Below, one piece after another: positions 9,690 to 21,937 of a DNA stretch of 64,000 nucleotides. The stretch's first letter is position 1, and every line of letters starts with the position of its first letter. A model generated the notes under the pieces. The model ran no database searches. It was not told the DNA's origin and saw only the letters and a program-made list of their open reading frames with translations. Position numbers and translations under genes: made by a program. This stretch comes from Acinetobacter terrae (GTDB lineage Bacteria > Pseudomonadota > Gammaproteobacteria > Pseudomonadales > Moraxellaceae): assembly GCF_013004375.1 (NCBI RefSeq), contig NZ_JABERI010000030.1, positions 1 to 64,000 of the forward strand, given 5' to 3'.

Positions 9690-10502
9690 TTACGCTCCAA
9701 ATAATCGTGCTAACCAACCCTTAGGTTTTACCGAAATATGACGGTAAGGACGCTCTTCACCCAAGAAGCGTGCTACAAGGTCATCATAAGCTTGACCTGC
9801 TGATTCTTCAGTAAAGAGAATCACAGGTTTACCTTCGTTTGATGCTTGTAAAACGCTTGGACACTCAGGAATGACACCGAGTGTAGGTACACGTAAAATA
9901 TCTTTAGAAATATCGTCAATCGTTAACATTTCTTGTTTATCAGCACGTTCTGGATTGAATCGTGTAATACACAAATGTTTACGGATGCGACCTTCGTTTT
10001 GTTCTACTTTTTTGGTTTTGCTGTCGAGCATCCCAATAATACGGTCAGAGTCACGTACTGAAGAAATTTCAGGATTGGTCACAATGATCGCTTCATCAGC
10101 ATGGTACATCGCCATGATTGCACCGCGCTCGATACCCGCAGGTGAGTCACAAATAATGTAATCGAATTCTTGCGAAAGCTCATCCATTACACGTGCCACA
10201 CCTTCATCGGTCAAGGCATCTTTATCACGAGTTTGTGATGCAGGTAGGATGTATAGGTTTTCAATATCTTTATCGCGAATCAGTGCTTGTTGAAGTCGAG
10301 CTTCATTATTTAATACATTCACAAAATCATAAACAACGCGACGTTCACAACCCATAATTAAATCTAGGTTACGTAAACCCACGTCAAAATCGATCACAAC
10401 AGTTTTGTGACCGCGAAGGGCTAAACCTGTTGCAAAAGATGCACTAGTCGTAGTTTTACCTACACCACCTTTGCCTGATGTTACGACAACAATTTTCGCC
10501 AC
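9690..10502 (-). CDS. minD: septum site-determining ATPase MinD
   Basis: 270-residue ParA/MinD-type ATPase that binds the membrane as an ATP dimer and recruits MinC and MinE. The deviant Walker A GKGGVGKTTT is at about residues 9-18, the second ATPase segment is DFDVGLRNLD, and the C-terminal amphipathic membrane-targeting helix ends GWLARLFGA. I take the GTG at 10502 (MAKIVVVTSG) as the start because AGGAG lies eight bases before it. A GTG three codons upstream would sit directly on the binding site. It is the middle gene of minC-minD-minE. Confidence 0.94.
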   Translation of the reverse strand: MAKIVVVTSGKGGVGKTTTSASFATGLALRGHKTVVIDFDVGLRNLDLIMGCERRVVYDFVNVLNNEARLQQALIRDKDIENLYILPASQTRDKDALTDEGVARVMDELSQEFDYIICDSPAGIERGAIMAMYHADEAIIVTNPEISSVRDSDRIIGMLDSKTKKVEQNEGRIRKHLCITRFNPERADKQEMLTIDDISKDILRVPTLGVIPECPSVLQASNEGKPVILFTEESAGQAYDDLVARFLGEERPYRHISVKPKGWLARLFGA

Positions 10503-10568
10503 CGAATCCACTCCTGTTATGGTTCAAATCCCCTTTTAGATATGGGACTTATGGTGTTTATTTATACA

Positions 10569-11300
10569 TTAAAATTCGAGAACTTCAAAGACAAGTTCTT
10601 GTTGATCATTCAAGTAAATATGTACAGCTTTTTTGAGGACATGCTGTGGGATGTCATCTGCTACACAATATGTACCTGCAATCGATACCAGTTCTGCTTC
10701 CAGGGAATGGCAGAAAATACGTGCTGCACTGTTCCCGCCGGCGCCGGCGATGACTCTACCACGGGCGCTACCATAAATATGTATATTTCCTGAAGCAATG
10801 ACTTCAGAACCACTGTTAATTCCTGCATTGAGAATAATATCGCCATGATTTTGAACAAGGCATTGACCTGTACGCAAAATTTCATCGTGATAAGAGGTCA
10901 CATGACTCACCACACGGGCAGGTTTTGCCTCTACTTCCTCTGATTTTTCCACTTCATCACTGGTAGTTTCAGGTTCTACTTCAACCACTTGTTCTTTAGT
11001 CGGTTTAACACGTTGCAATGGTTTAGTGTCTGAAGGCAGAACAGGGAATTGAATTGCGCGAGCTTGATCAGCGAGCAAACCTTCGGTCACCGCCATAGGC
11101 TGTACTTCCAGGCTGATCAATAATTGAATTAAGGCAATAAGTTCTTGTTCAACTGAACTTTCAATCACAACTAATGTACCCGGTGGGAATGCTTTTTGGA
11201 GCATTGGCGCGAGTTGCTGGCGGATTGCATCATGATCATTGGTATCTAAGATAATGCGAATCGCATTGACCATTCTGCCTTTTATCCGTATATCAGCCAT
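10569..11300 (-). CDS. minC: septum site-determining protein MinC
   Basis: 243-residue division inhibitor that disrupts FtsZ polymers when recruited by MinD. The N-terminal FtsZ-binding domain (about residues 1-105) is followed by an acidic, Glu-rich linker. The C-terminal beta-helix (about 135-243) contains [20 protein letters not shown] and [20 protein letters not shown], typical of MinC. AAGGA precedes the ATG at good spacing. First gene of the min operon, with 66 bases to the minD start. Confidence 0.94.
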   Translation of the reverse strand: MADIRIKGRMVNAIRIILDTNDHDAIRQQLAPMLQKAFPPGTLVVIESSVEQELIALIQLLISLEVQPMAVTEGLLADQARAIQFPVLPSDTKPLQRVKPTKEQVVEVEPETTSDEVEKSEEVEAKPARVVSHVTSYHDEILRTGQCLVQNHGDIILNAGINSGSEVIASGNIHIYGSARGRVIAGAGGNSAARIFCHSLEAELVSIAGTYCVADDIPQHVLKKAVHIYLNDQQELVFEVLEF

Positions 11301-11421
11301 AATTATTCCTTAATACTTCTGACTCATTCATTTTATGTCGAAGTGATGTTGTAAATAGAGCAAATCCTAGAACAAATTGAATGATTTCTCTAGCGACGTT
11401 TTAAATATTTTTATCTGATGA

Positions 11422-12474
11422 TCATTCTTTAACTTGATCATGTTGTTCCAGCATTTGTTGCCATTGTTTTACTTTGACCTGTTGGCGAATCGCCTCTAAG
11501 CTTTCAAAAACGGCAGACTCAACCAGTTTTTCAACATGGGTATTATTTTCAAATTGTATTTGACTGATTTTATTTGAAATTTCTAAATAAGCCAGATTTT
11601 CTTTATTTTTATTATTTTGAGCGAACGGTTCAATCAGACCTTGAGTAATATTTTCACCCAAACGTTGCCCAATACTTTGGATCTGTTGTTCTATACGTCC
11701 ACCGACAATCGGAATTAAACGTAATAATTGTGTTAATTCGGGCGTATCTTCAATTGCCTGATTGACAATACTGCCGACATTTTTTGCAATGGTGACTCTT
11801 TGTGCCTGTAACTCTTTGCCCAACGATTCTTGCAAAATATCGGCAAGGGCAGTGGCAAACATTTCACGGTGATGTGCAACTAAATCTTCAATCAGTTTTT
11901 TATGCGTAGTGCTAGTAGAAAGTTCGTGTTTTATACTGTCTAAAACGGTAATGACAATACGACTGGTCAGTTCTTCGAGCACCAGATGATAATAAAAGTT
12001 GGCGCGCTTATACCAACTATTAGGAATCACTTTATAGCCATGTTCATGCAGATTATAGGCGATTGAGCCGGCACGCAATAAACGTAAAAAACGCAGTTGC
12101 GGAATAATGGATAAAATTTCGTACCAATGAATAAAAGGAAAGAAAAACCAGCGTTTATGATGCTGCCCAATAATGGCAATTCCCCAACGGATTAGCAGTT
12201 CAATCACTAGGAAACTGGTAAACCAACTTTCGGTAATAATTACCCAAGGACGTAATTCTGTCCGATAAAACTGCAATAGTTCAGGAAGATGGATGAAGCT
12301 AAATAACCAGCCACCAAAATCACTCATCAGGATGGCATTGGCACTTAAGCAGAGCAAGTTGATGATGATCAGAACCATCATGAAAATGTCATAGCACAGT
12401 GCAACTTTCCAGCCCCAAGAGTCTTTTTTCACGAAATGAAAAGTTGGCTTGGCTATTTTGTCATTTTGCTTCAT
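11422..12474 (-). CDS. membrane protein with ion-channel voltage-sensor-like N-terminal half
   Basis: 350-residue protein. The first 150 residues hold about four hydrophobic segments. One is followed by RFLRLLRAGSI (around residue 128), where arginines recur every third position as in an S4 helix of voltage-gated cation channels. No pore loop or selectivity filter is visible. The remaining 200 residues are soluble and helical, with no motif I recognise. It resembles proteins annotated ion transporter in related genomes, but a pore-less voltage-sensor protein is equally possible. A good AAGGAAG precedes the ATG. It lies 19 bases downstream of the acyltransferase gene on the same strand, so they form a probable two-gene operon. 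Confidence 0.55.
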   Translation of the reverse strand: MKQNDKIAKPTFHFVKKDSWGWKVALCYDIFMMVLIIINLLCLSANAILMSDFGGWLFSFIHLPELLQFYRTELRPWVIITESWFTSFLVIELLIRWGIAIIGQHHKRWFFFPFIHWYEILSIIPQLRFLRLLRAGSIAYNLHEHGYKVIPNSWYKRANFYYHLVLEELTSRIVITVLDSIKHELSTSTTHKKLIEDLVAHHREMFATALADILQESLGKELQAQRVTIAKNVGSIVNQAIEDTPELTQLLRLIPIVGGRIEQQIQSIGQRLGENITQGLIEPFAQNNKNKENLAYLEISNKISQIQFENNTHVEKLVESAVFESLEAIRQQVKVKQWQQMLEQHDQVKE

Positions 12475-12493
12475 TGTCTTCCTTAAATGCTAT

Positions 12494-13417
12494 TTATGCT
12501 TTTGCAGCCAAGTCTTGCTTCATGCGTTCAATCAGTTGATCTTTCTCGGTCCATAATTCATGCACCCATTGCTGAAAGTGTTCACGATATTCAGCATCAT
12601 CTTCATAATTACCGCCTAACACCCAACTTGGAATATCTATTTTACGCAGATTGACTGCAATACGATTGACATTACCCAACCAAAAATCGCCATAGCCCGG
12701 TGCACCATCCGGATAAACAATGGTCATATCCACCAAGGCATCAATTTTGTCACCTAAAATATTTAAGGCCAAAGCTAAACCGCCCGCTTTAGGTTTGAGT
12801 AGATTTTTATACGATGATTGCTGTGCTGCATGCTTTTCTGGGGTGAAGCGGGTACCTTCTAAATAGTTTAGCAAGGTAAAAGGTTGACTTAATAATTGTT
12901 CACAGGCTTTGCGTGATTCTTCCATATCACGTTTTTTAAGCTCCGGATTTTTAGCAATTTGTTCTTTGCTATGACGTTTCATCATTGGAAAACCTAAAAT
13001 TTTAAAGGCTTGTCCAACGAAAGGAATAAAGATCAGTTCCCACTTGGTAAAGAAACGGGTCAGGGGCATACGGGTTAAACCAAAATATTGATTCACAGTG
13101 GTATCGACCCAACTTTGATGATTGCAGGTCATCAGGTAACGACCCTGCATGCTCAGATCTAAATCGTCATCAATACTGATATCCCATTTTAAATGAGGTA
13201 ACACGTGATCAATCAGCCAATTATTAACACTGAGCCAACTGTTGGTAATCTGAATATTAGTTTCATCAATTTTACGTGATTTTTTGACTAGTTTAGTCAA
13301 TCCCAATGCGAGAACGGGAGGACCATGAAAAAAAGTACTTCCGCTCATCACGGATGCTACAGTTAATCCGCGAGATATTTTTTTTAATAGGGATTGTTTC
13401 TTGATTTGCGATGACAT
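12494..13417 (-). CDS. PlsC-type acyltransferase (YihG-like)
   Basis: 307-residue lysophospholipid acyltransferase-family protein. The catalytic motif NHQSWVD (NHx4D) is at about residue 99. The second block YLEGTRFTPEKH and the segment LKPKAGGLALALNILGD closely resemble E. coli YihG, a protein of the same length implicated in acylating lysophosphatidic acid at the inner membrane. One N-terminal hydrophobic stretch (SVMSGSTFFHGPPVLALG) could anchor it. A TAGGAC binding site precedes the ATG. It is followed by the voltage-sensor-like membrane protein. The exact acyl acceptor cannot be read from the sequence. Confidence 0.82.
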   Translation of the reverse strand: MSSQIKKQSLLKKISRGLTVASVMSGSTFFHGPPVLALGLTKLVKKSRKIDETNIQITNSWLSVNNWLIDHVLPHLKWDISIDDDLDLSMQGRYLMTCNHQSWVDTTVNQYFGLTRMPLTRFFTKWELIFIPFVGQAFKILGFPMMKRHSKEQIAKNPELKKRDMEESRKACEQLLSQPFTLLNYLEGTRFTPEKHAAQQSSYKNLLKPKAGGLALALNILGDKIDALVDMTIVYPDGAPGYGDFWLGNVNRIAVNLRKIDIPSWVLGGNYEDDAEYREHFQQWVHELWTEKDQLIERMKQDLAAKA

Positions 13418-13662
13418 ATAAGAACGGTCCTAAGATGAAGTCGTCTAATGTTTTTTCACCATTTAATATAATTGTAGAATTTGAAATAAAAAAGTCTATT
13501 CATGCAACTATGTAGAAATTGTGACTAAGATAGCTTGCTCATCAGCATAAAGTATTACAAAATGTAACTAAAGCTTTTATTATTTACAAAAAATCAATGG
13601 TATGCCCATTTTTTTTAATCCATCATTCCACTATACAACAAAACACAAGAAGGAGGCATGCG

Positions 13663-14295
13663 ATGCGTGCACTAGTAATTTCAGCTGTAGTTGGGGCTTT
13701 GGCACTTTCGGGTTGTCAAAATATGGAATATGACAAAGCCGCAATTGGTACAGGTTTAGGTGCTTTATTGGGTGCTGGTATTGCATACTCTAACGCTGAC
13801 AAAGATAAAATGGGTCAAGCTGCTGCCATTGGTGCGGTTGTTGGCGGTGGTGCTGGTTTACTTCTTGATAAGAAAGAAAAACGTCTTCGTCAAGAATTGG
13901 CTGGTACTGGCGTAGATGTAGGCCGTAATGCAGATGGTTCGATTAATCTTGTTATGCCAAGCGTAACATTTGCTACGAATTCTTCTACTATTCAATCACA
14001 GTTCCAGTCAGCGTTAAATGACGTTGCTAAAGTTCTTCGTGAAGATGGTACTGCAAGCAAATTAGCTTTGGTTATTCATGGTCATACAGACAATACCGGT
14101 ACTGATGCAATCAATAACCCATTGTCTCAAAGCCGTGCGAACTCTGTGAAAAACTATTTAGCTTCACAAGGTATTTCAAGCTCACGCATGACAGCTAAAG
14201 GTTATGGTTCAACTTCTCCAATCGCTGATAACTCAACAGCTGCGGGTCGTGAACAAAACCGTCGTGTAGAAATTTCTGTTTACGAAACTAAATAA
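13663..14295 (+). CDS. OmpA-family outer-membrane lipoprotein (YiaD-like)
   Basis: 210-residue lipoprotein. The signal peptide ends in the lipobox ALSGC (Cys about residue 18). It is followed by a Gly/Ala-rich glycine-zipper segment (GTGLGALLGAGIAYSNAD, GAVVGGGAGLLL) and a C-terminal OmpA peptidoglycan-binding domain with HGHTDNTG, LSQSRANSVKNYL and REQNRRVEI. The glycine-zipper plus OmpA layout is that of YiaD-type proteins tied to envelope integrity. The start at 13663 has a near-perfect AGAAGGAGG. The 22-codon upstream extension has no signal-peptide character and is rejected. Single gene with its own terminator. Confidence 0.88.
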   Translation: MRALVISAVVGALALSGCQNMEYDKAAIGTGLGALLGAGIAYSNADKDKMGQAAAIGAVVGGGAGLLLDKKEKRLRQELAGTGVDVGRNADGSINLVMPSVTFATNSSTIQSQFQSALNDVAKVLREDGTASKLALVIHGHTDNTGTDAINNPLSQSRANSVKNYLASQGISSSRMTAKGYGSTSPIADNSTAAGREQNRRVEISVYETK

Positions 14296-14310
14296 GTTTA
14301 GTTTTGTAAT

Positions 14311-14338
14311 AAAAAAGCCACCTTCGGGTGGTTTTTTT
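14311..14338 (+). terminator. intrinsic terminator of the OmpA-type lipoprotein gene
   Basis: Arms AAGCCACC and GGTGGTTT (the stem includes CCACC/GGTGG) around TTCG, with a T-run, 15 bases after the stop. Confidence 0.88.
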
Positions 14339-14421
14339 ATGAATGTCAAATCTGTATTTTAGGTTATGCAAGTTTGGTTTAGACGACTATAATCTAGCTC
14401 GAATCAAAACGAGGAAATACT

Positions 14422-16461
14422 ATGTCGTCGGCAAGTCAACTCAATGACAAGCAACTTGAAGCCATGAAATACACTCAAGGACCCTTGTTAGTACTTGCAG
14501 GGGCAGGTTCAGGTAAAACGTCCGTTATTACGCGAAAAGTCGCACATTTGGTTCAGAACTGCGGTATTCCTGCACATCGCATTACGGCCATGACCTTTAC
14601 CAATAAAGCTGCACGTGAAATGAAAGAGCGTGTCGGAAAATTATTATCTCGTGAAGAAGCCAAAGGTCTTTCTGTTTCAACCTTCCATACGTTTGGTCTG
14701 AATTTACTTCGTTTAGAAATTAAACATACACCCTTAAAAAATAATTTTTCAATTTTAGATGCCGATGATTGCAAGCGCATTCTGATGGACTTGATGCATC
14801 GTGATAATTTGTCAGGTGCAGAAAGTAAAGAACTGATTGCCAAAGCAATGAGAATGATTTCGGAGTGGAAAAATGACCTGATTCCACCCGAGCAAGCGCA
14901 TACCACCTGCGAGACAGCAGAAGACGTGCAATTTGCTCATTTATATCAACTGTATGAGCGCAATTTGCGTGCCTATAATGCAGTGGATTTTGATGACTTG
15001 ATCGTGATGCCGACCCGTTTATTACAAGAGAATGCCGAAGTCCGGGATAAATGGCAAAACCGTGTTCGTTATCTGTTGGTCGACGAATATCAGGATACCA
15101 ATACTGCGCAGTATATTTTGGTGAAACTACTGGTTGGGGTGATGGGGCAATTCACCGCTGTAGGTGATGATGACCAGTCGATCTATGCATGGCGTGGTGC
15201 AAAGCCTGAAAACATGGCTTTATTGAAAGAAGATTTTCCGAATTTAAAAGTGATTAAACTCGAGCAAAATTATCGTTCGACCAGTCGTATTTTAAAAGCT
15301 GCCAATACGGTTATTGGTAACAATCCGCATATTTTTGATAAAAAGCTCTGGTCAGATAAAGGTCATGGTGACGTGATTCGTGTCATTACCTGTCGTAATG
15401 ATGATGATGAAGCAGAGCGCGTGGTTAAAGACGTTATCACGCATAAATTGATGAATGGTAAAAACTGGAAAGATTATGCGATTTTATATCGCGGTAATTT
15501 CCAGGCCCGTGTTTTAGAAACCCAGCTGCGCCAAATGCAAATTCCATACAAGCTGTCCGGTGGTCAGTCGTTCTTTGGTCGTGCTGAAATCAAAGACATT
15601 ATGAGTTATTTGCGCATCATCATTAATCCAGAAGATGACAGTGCATTCCTACGGATTATTAATACGCCTAAACGTGCGATTGGTCCGGTGACTTTAGAAA
15701 AGTTGGGATTATTCGCGCAAGAAAATCATTTGTCGTTATTAACCGCGGCGGGTGATCAGCGCTTGACCATGGTGATGCCGAAAAAGGCCACCACACAACT
15801 GGCAGAATTTGCCGATTTTATTGCTAACTTTACCCGCAACTTGCTCGAAGATGACGAGCCTGTGCCGATCATTCGTCAGATGATGCTTGAAGCCGGGTAT
15901 ATCGATTACATCAAAGAGCAGGCGGCAACACCAGCGCAAGAAAAAACCAAGATCGATAACATTGAAATCCTGTACAGCAGTATTCAAAGTTTGATTAATC
16001 GGGCTGAAGATGTCGATGAGAAAAACATTGAAAGCGTGATTCGTAAAATGGTGTTGCTGGATATGCTTGAGCAGCAGAAGGAAGAGGAAGATACCGACAA
16101 GGTCAATTTACTGACTTTACATGCTTCAAAAGGTCTTGAATTTCCTTATGTGTATCTAATTGGTCTGGAAGAAGAATTATTACCGCATAAAAATTCCATT
16201 GCTGCAGAAACCGTTGAGGAAGAACGCCGTTTGATGTACGTGGGAATCACTCGCGCACGCCAAGGCTTAACCATTACACTTGCTGAGCAGCGTAAAAATG
16301 GTGGTCAAATGAAGCAAATGACACCAAGTCGTTTCCTCGATGAATTGCCTCAAGATGATTTGGACTGGCTGGGTCGCAAGAAAAAATTGGCAGGTAATAT
16401 TGATCCAAAATTGCAAGCACAGCATTATCTCGAAAATTTACGTGCGCTGATTAAGCGTTAA
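14422..16461 (+). CDS. rep: ATP-dependent DNA helicase Rep
   Basis: 679-residue superfamily 1A 3'-5' helicase that helps replication forks past nucleoprotein blocks and supports restart. Motif [11 protein letters not shown] is at about residues 27-36. [12 protein letters not shown], the Walker B/motif [10 protein letters not shown], motif [16 protein letters not shown] and the C-terminal [14 protein letters not shown] and [11 protein letters not shown] blocks are all present. Length matches E. coli Rep (673) rather than the longer UvrD or PcrA. GAGGAA precedes the ATG. dut follows 35 bases downstream on the same strand. Confidence 0.92.
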   Translation: MSSASQLNDKQLEAMKYTQGPLLVLAGAGSGKTSVITRKVAHLVQNCGIPAHRITAMTFTNKAAREMKERVGKLLSREEAKGLSVSTFHTFGLNLLRLEIKHTPLKNNFSILDADDCKRILMDLMHRDNLSGAESKELIAKAMRMISEWKNDLIPPEQAHTTCETAEDVQFAHLYQLYERNLRAYNAVDFDDLIVMPTRLLQENAEVRDKWQNRVRYLLVDEYQDTNTAQYILVKLLVGVMGQFTAVGDDDQSIYAWRGAKPENMALLKEDFPNLKVIKLEQNYRSTSRILKAANTVIGNNPHIFDKKLWSDKGHGDVIRVITCRNDDDEAERVVKDVITHKLMNGKNWKDYAILYRGNFQARVLETQLRQMQIPYKLSGGQSFFGRAEIKDIMSYLRIIINPEDDSAFLRIINTPKRAIGPVTLEKLGLFAQENHLSLLTAAGDQRLTMVMPKKATTQLAEFADFIANFTRNLLEDDEPVPIIRQMMLEAGYIDYIKEQAATPAQEKTKIDNIEILYSSIQSLINRAEDVDEKNIESVIRKMVLLDMLEQQKEEEDTDKVNLLTLHASKGLEFPYVYLIGLEEELLPHKNSIAAETVEEERRLMYVGITRARQGLTITLAEQRKNGGQMKQMTPSRFLDELPQDDLDWLGRKKKLAGNIDPKLQAQHYLENLRALIKR

Positions 16462-16496
16462 TACACTATTTAAACCATGCAATTAGGAAAGAACAG

Positions 16497-16949
16497 ATGA
16501 AAGTTCAAGTGAAAGTACTCGATACACGTTTAGGCAGCCAATGGCCTATGCCAACCTATGCGACTTCGGGTTCGGCAGGTTTAGACTTACGTGCTTGTGT
16601 AGAAGAAGCGACTGTAATTGAACCGGGTCAAACTGTATTGGTTAAAACAGGTTTGGCGATTTATATTGAAGATACAAACTTTGCAGGTTTGATTTTACCG
16701 CGTTCAGGTTTAGGTCATAAACACGGAATTGTTCTGGGTAATCTTGTTGGCTTAATCGATTCAGATTACCAAGGTGAGTTGATGGTATCGGTTTGGAATC
16801 GTAGCCAAACCGCATTTACTTTAGAGCCGGGTGAGCGTTTGGCTCAATATGTACTTGTTCCTGTAGTTCATGCCGAATTTGAACAAGTGGAAGAGTTTGT
16901 TGCTACTGAACGTGGTGCAGGCGGTTTTGGTCATACCGGTAAAGGCTAA
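16497..16949 (+). CDS. dut: dUTP diphosphatase
   Basis: 150-residue trimeric dUTPase that hydrolyses dUTP to dUMP and PPi, keeping uracil out of DNA and feeding thymidylate synthesis. The five family motifs are visible: [39 protein letters not shown] and the C-terminal nucleotide-capping [19 protein letters not shown] precedes the ATG. The order dut-algC-argB is conserved with Pseudomonas, but here a 460-base AT-rich gap separates dut from algC. Confidence 0.95.
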   Translation: MKVQVKVLDTRLGSQWPMPTYATSGSAGLDLRACVEEATVIEPGQTVLVKTGLAIYIEDTNFAGLILPRSGLGHKHGIVLGNLVGLIDSDYQGELMVSVWNRSQTAFTLEPGERLAQYVLVPVVHAEFEQVEEFVATERGAGGFGHTGKG

Positions 16950-17409
16950 ACTGTAGATTGAGTTTAAAGAATTTATAACCTGATAAATGAACAGCAATAG
17001 TTGTTTTTTATCAGGTTTTATTCTTTATTTTATAGCATGCTTATATTTGAAACTTTAATCATCTTTCTAATAAAAGAATTCATAAATAAAGATTTACAAC
17101 ATTTAAATTAGAAATATTGTTTTTATCTTCAGATAAACTCTTGTTTTATTTTTGTAAATAACTGGTTTTTAAATAAAAAATATTTAAGAATATTTGTTTT
17201 AAAATTAAATAAAAGATTTATTTTTCAATTAAATATCCTGTTTTTTGAAAATTATTTGTAAGATTTTTTTACCATTGCTTAAAAATATGAAATGCATTTA
17301 AAATGTTAATCTCCTCCTTTAAGATGATGCACTGGTTGTGAATACTGACTTCATTAAGCATTCCATAAGATTTTCACTTTATGGGCTACTGTAAGTAGAA
17401 GAAATCATC
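16950..17409. other. AT-rich gap between dut and algC; dut terminator inside
   Basis: No gene is seen. An 11-bp inverted repeat (AACCTGATAAA at 16977-16987, TTTATCAGGTT at 17007-17017) followed by T residues is a likely dut terminator. The remaining 390 bases are very AT-rich with long A/T runs and presumably hold the algC promoter and leader; no clear -35/-10 pair stands out. Confidence 0.6.
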
Positions 17410-19744
<2,335 letters not shown>

Positions 19745-19755
19745 ATCAGTCATTT

Positions 19756-19785
19756 AAAAAAAGCCTCCTTGTGAGGCTTTTTTTA
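19756..19785 (+). terminator. intrinsic terminator of argB
   Basis: Arms AAAGCCTC and GAGGCTTT around CTTGT, preceded by A and followed by T runs. Confidence 0.88.
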
Positions 19786-19953
19786 TTGTCTTGTTTAGAC
19801 TACCTTAATTGAATTTTTAATAAAATTAAGTATTTGAGCATCATTCTTGAGCTAATGCATAAAGTAGTGATGGGTATTTTAAATTGAGATTTGCAACGCT
19901 CTGTCCAGTCATGCAAAATAGAAAAATCATGTATTTGCTGTTTGATCAAGACT

Positions 19954-20802
19954 ATGTGCCAGTTGCTCGGAATGAATTGTGCTACACCAACGGATGTGAC
20001 TTTCTCATTTCGTGGTTTTTCTCAACGTGCGGGCATTACATCCGACCATTGTGATGGTTTTGGTATCGCCTTTTTTGAAGATAAAGCCTGCCGACTTTTT
20101 GTCGATAACCAATCTGCAGTTGAATCACCGATTGCTGAACTGGTGCGTAATTATCCCATCAAATCACGCAATGTGATTGCCCATATTCGTAAAGCGACGC
20201 AAGGTAAAATTAATTTAGAAAACTCGCATCCATTCAGTCGTGAACTGTGGGGACGTCAGTGGATTTTTGCCCATAATGGCGATTTGCATGGTTTTAATCC
20301 CACTTTATCCGGTCGTTTTACTCCTGTAGGAAATACTGACAGTGAGCGGGCTTTTTGTTTTTTACTCGATCAGTTGGTGCTTAAATTTGGTTATCATGAA
20401 CCGAAGCTGGATCAAATTTTTGATTTATTGGCTGAAGTGTCCCCCAAAATTGCCGAACATGGCACGTTTAATTTTTGCTTGTCGAATGGGCAGGCTTTAT
20501 TTACATATGCCATCACCAAATTGCATTGGCTGGTACGAGAATACCCATTTAAACCAGCTCAATTGATTGATCTGGATGTCGAAGTTGATTTCAGTCAGGT
20601 TACAACACCTGAAGATCGTGTCGCCGTAATTACCACAGAGCCTTTAACGCAGAATGAAGTGTGGACAGCCTTTGAACCAGGAGAAATGATTTTATTTCAG
20701 GATGGCCGTCCCATTAGAAAACAACTGACTTATATAGAACGGCTTGAGCGTGAAAGATTAAATCCAGAATTAAAAAGAATCACCAAAGCAGATCAATATT
20801 AG
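19954..20802 (+). CDS. class II glutamine amidotransferase (YafJ-like)
   Basis: 282-residue Ntn-hydrolase. With the start at 19954 the protein begins Met-Cys (MCQLLGMN), placing the nucleophile cysteine at position 2 as in all class II amidotransferases after Met removal. This decides the start over the frame beginning at 19891. Further glutaminase signatures are the HIRKAT segment, FAHNGDLHGF, and VGNTDSERAF. It is a stand-alone domain like YafJ, with no synthase domain fused. The acceptor reaction is unknown. The ribosome binding site is weak. Monocistronic; a perfect 14-bp inverted repeat follows. Confidence 0.88.
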   Translation: MCQLLGMNCATPTDVTFSFRGFSQRAGITSDHCDGFGIAFFEDKACRLFVDNQSAVESPIAELVRNYPIKSRNVIAHIRKATQGKINLENSHPFSRELWGRQWIFAHNGDLHGFNPTLSGRFTPVGNTDSERAFCFLLDQLVLKFGYHEPKLDQIFDLLAEVSPKIAEHGTFNFCLSNGQALFTYAITKLHWLVREYPFKPAQLIDLDVEVDFSQVTTPEDRVAVITTEPLTQNEVWTAFEPGEMILFQDGRPIRKQLTYIERLERERLNPELKRITKADQY

Positions 20803-20824
20803 TCAATAAAAGCTAAATATGTGT

Positions 20825-20868
20825 AAATCTATAAAGATTTTCTATTTAATATCTTTATAGATTTTTGC
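20825..20868 (+). terminator. AT-rich terminator-like hairpin after the amidotransferase gene
   Basis: Perfect 14-bp inverted repeat (20825-20838 and 20851-20864, arm AAATCTATAAAGAT) with a 12-base loop, followed by TTTGCTTTA. It is stable only because of its length, as the stem is AT-rich. Confidence 0.65.
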
Positions 20869-21338
20869 TTTATTTCTGTAATATATTTGAAATATTAATT
20901 TCTTTTACTAATATGATAATAAGATTTTTAATTTTTATACTTTAAACTGTATTTTTTATAATACTAAAACTTTAACAAATTTTCTTAATTTTAAAATATG
21001 TTTATTCTGCAAATTAAAATTATATCAATCCCTATTATTTTATTTTCACTCATTTTTTACTTAAAAATTTAAATTAAGTATTTTATTTTTTTTAATAATT
21101 TAATCGTTATTTAAGTGGTTTTTTGATCATTAATAATTCTGTTAGGAGATTATATTGGTTAAAAAATACTTTATTCTTTTGGTTGGTATTTATACTAAAA
21201 AATATTAGATATCATTGGCTTATACTGTTTAATGAGTTTTTATTTTAAAACCAACTGTTTTGGTTGATTTTTATTTGTTAAAAATCAATATATTATCAAT
21301 TTATGTGGTGAGTCGTATATATTTTATAGGTGGTCGTA
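20869..21338. other. very AT-rich gap upstream of the hemerythrin gene
   Basis: About 470 bases with no credible gene. Long runs of T and A dominate. The short phrase AACCAACTGTTTTGGTTGA (around 21248-21266) forms a small stem. It presumably carries the hemerythrin promoter and leader, but I cannot place a convincing promoter. Confidence 0.5.
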
Positions 21339-21794
21339 ATGAAAATGAAATGGGTTCCGGAATATAATACTGGTATCGATGTGATTGACGATCAACACAA
21401 ACGAATTCTTGATTATATCAATGAAATTGATGATGTTGCAGAACATACGGATCGTGCCCGTATTAAACAAATTCTTGAAAATATTATTGATTATACGCAA
21501 TCGCATTTTACTTTTGAAGAGTCTTTGCAAGAAGAAGCTGGTTATAAATACCGCGTACCGCATAAACGTGTACATGATTTATTTATTAAAAAAATTGAAT
21601 CTTACCGTGACCGTTTTGAATTGGGACAAGCCATTGAAGGTGAATTGCATGAAGTGCTTTCAAAATGGCTGATTAACCATATTCAGCACGATGATGCGGA
21701 TTATGTGGGTGCAGTAAAAGAAAATATGATGGGAATCATTAAAGAAAAAGAAAAGAAAACAGGTAAAAACTGGTTTGCTCGTTTCTTTTCATAA
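21339..21794 (+). CDS. bacteriohemerythrin
   Basis: 151-residue single-domain hemerythrin with a di-iron O2-binding site. All ligands are in place: H20 (DDQHKRI), H56 and E60 (SHFTFEE), H75 and H79 (PHKRVHD), and H114 with D119 (NHIQHDD). Family roles include oxygen storage, delivery or sensing, and protection of iron proteins. The ATG at 21339 lies six bases after TAGGTGG; a GTG nine bases earlier is less likely. It stands alone in a very AT-rich setting. The C-terminal tail is basic (KEKEKKTGKNWFARFFS) and could touch membrane or nucleic acid. Confidence 0.93.
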   Translation: MKMKWVPEYNTGIDVIDDQHKRILDYINEIDDVAEHTDRARIKQILENIIDYTQSHFTFEESLQEEAGYKYRVPHKRVHDLFIKKIESYRDRFELGQAIEGELHEVLSKWLINHIQHDDADYVGAVKENMMGIIKEKEKKTGKNWFARFFS

Positions 21795-21937
21795 AGAAAA
21801 ATAAACCAGATAACAACAAATAAAAGTCATAATAATCTTGCGCAGCAAATCATTAGACATGATGGTTTGCTTTTTTCTTTTTGATTTTCCCTCATGACAA
21901 AGGCAAAATAGCGAAAGACTTTTTTTAGGAACGCATC

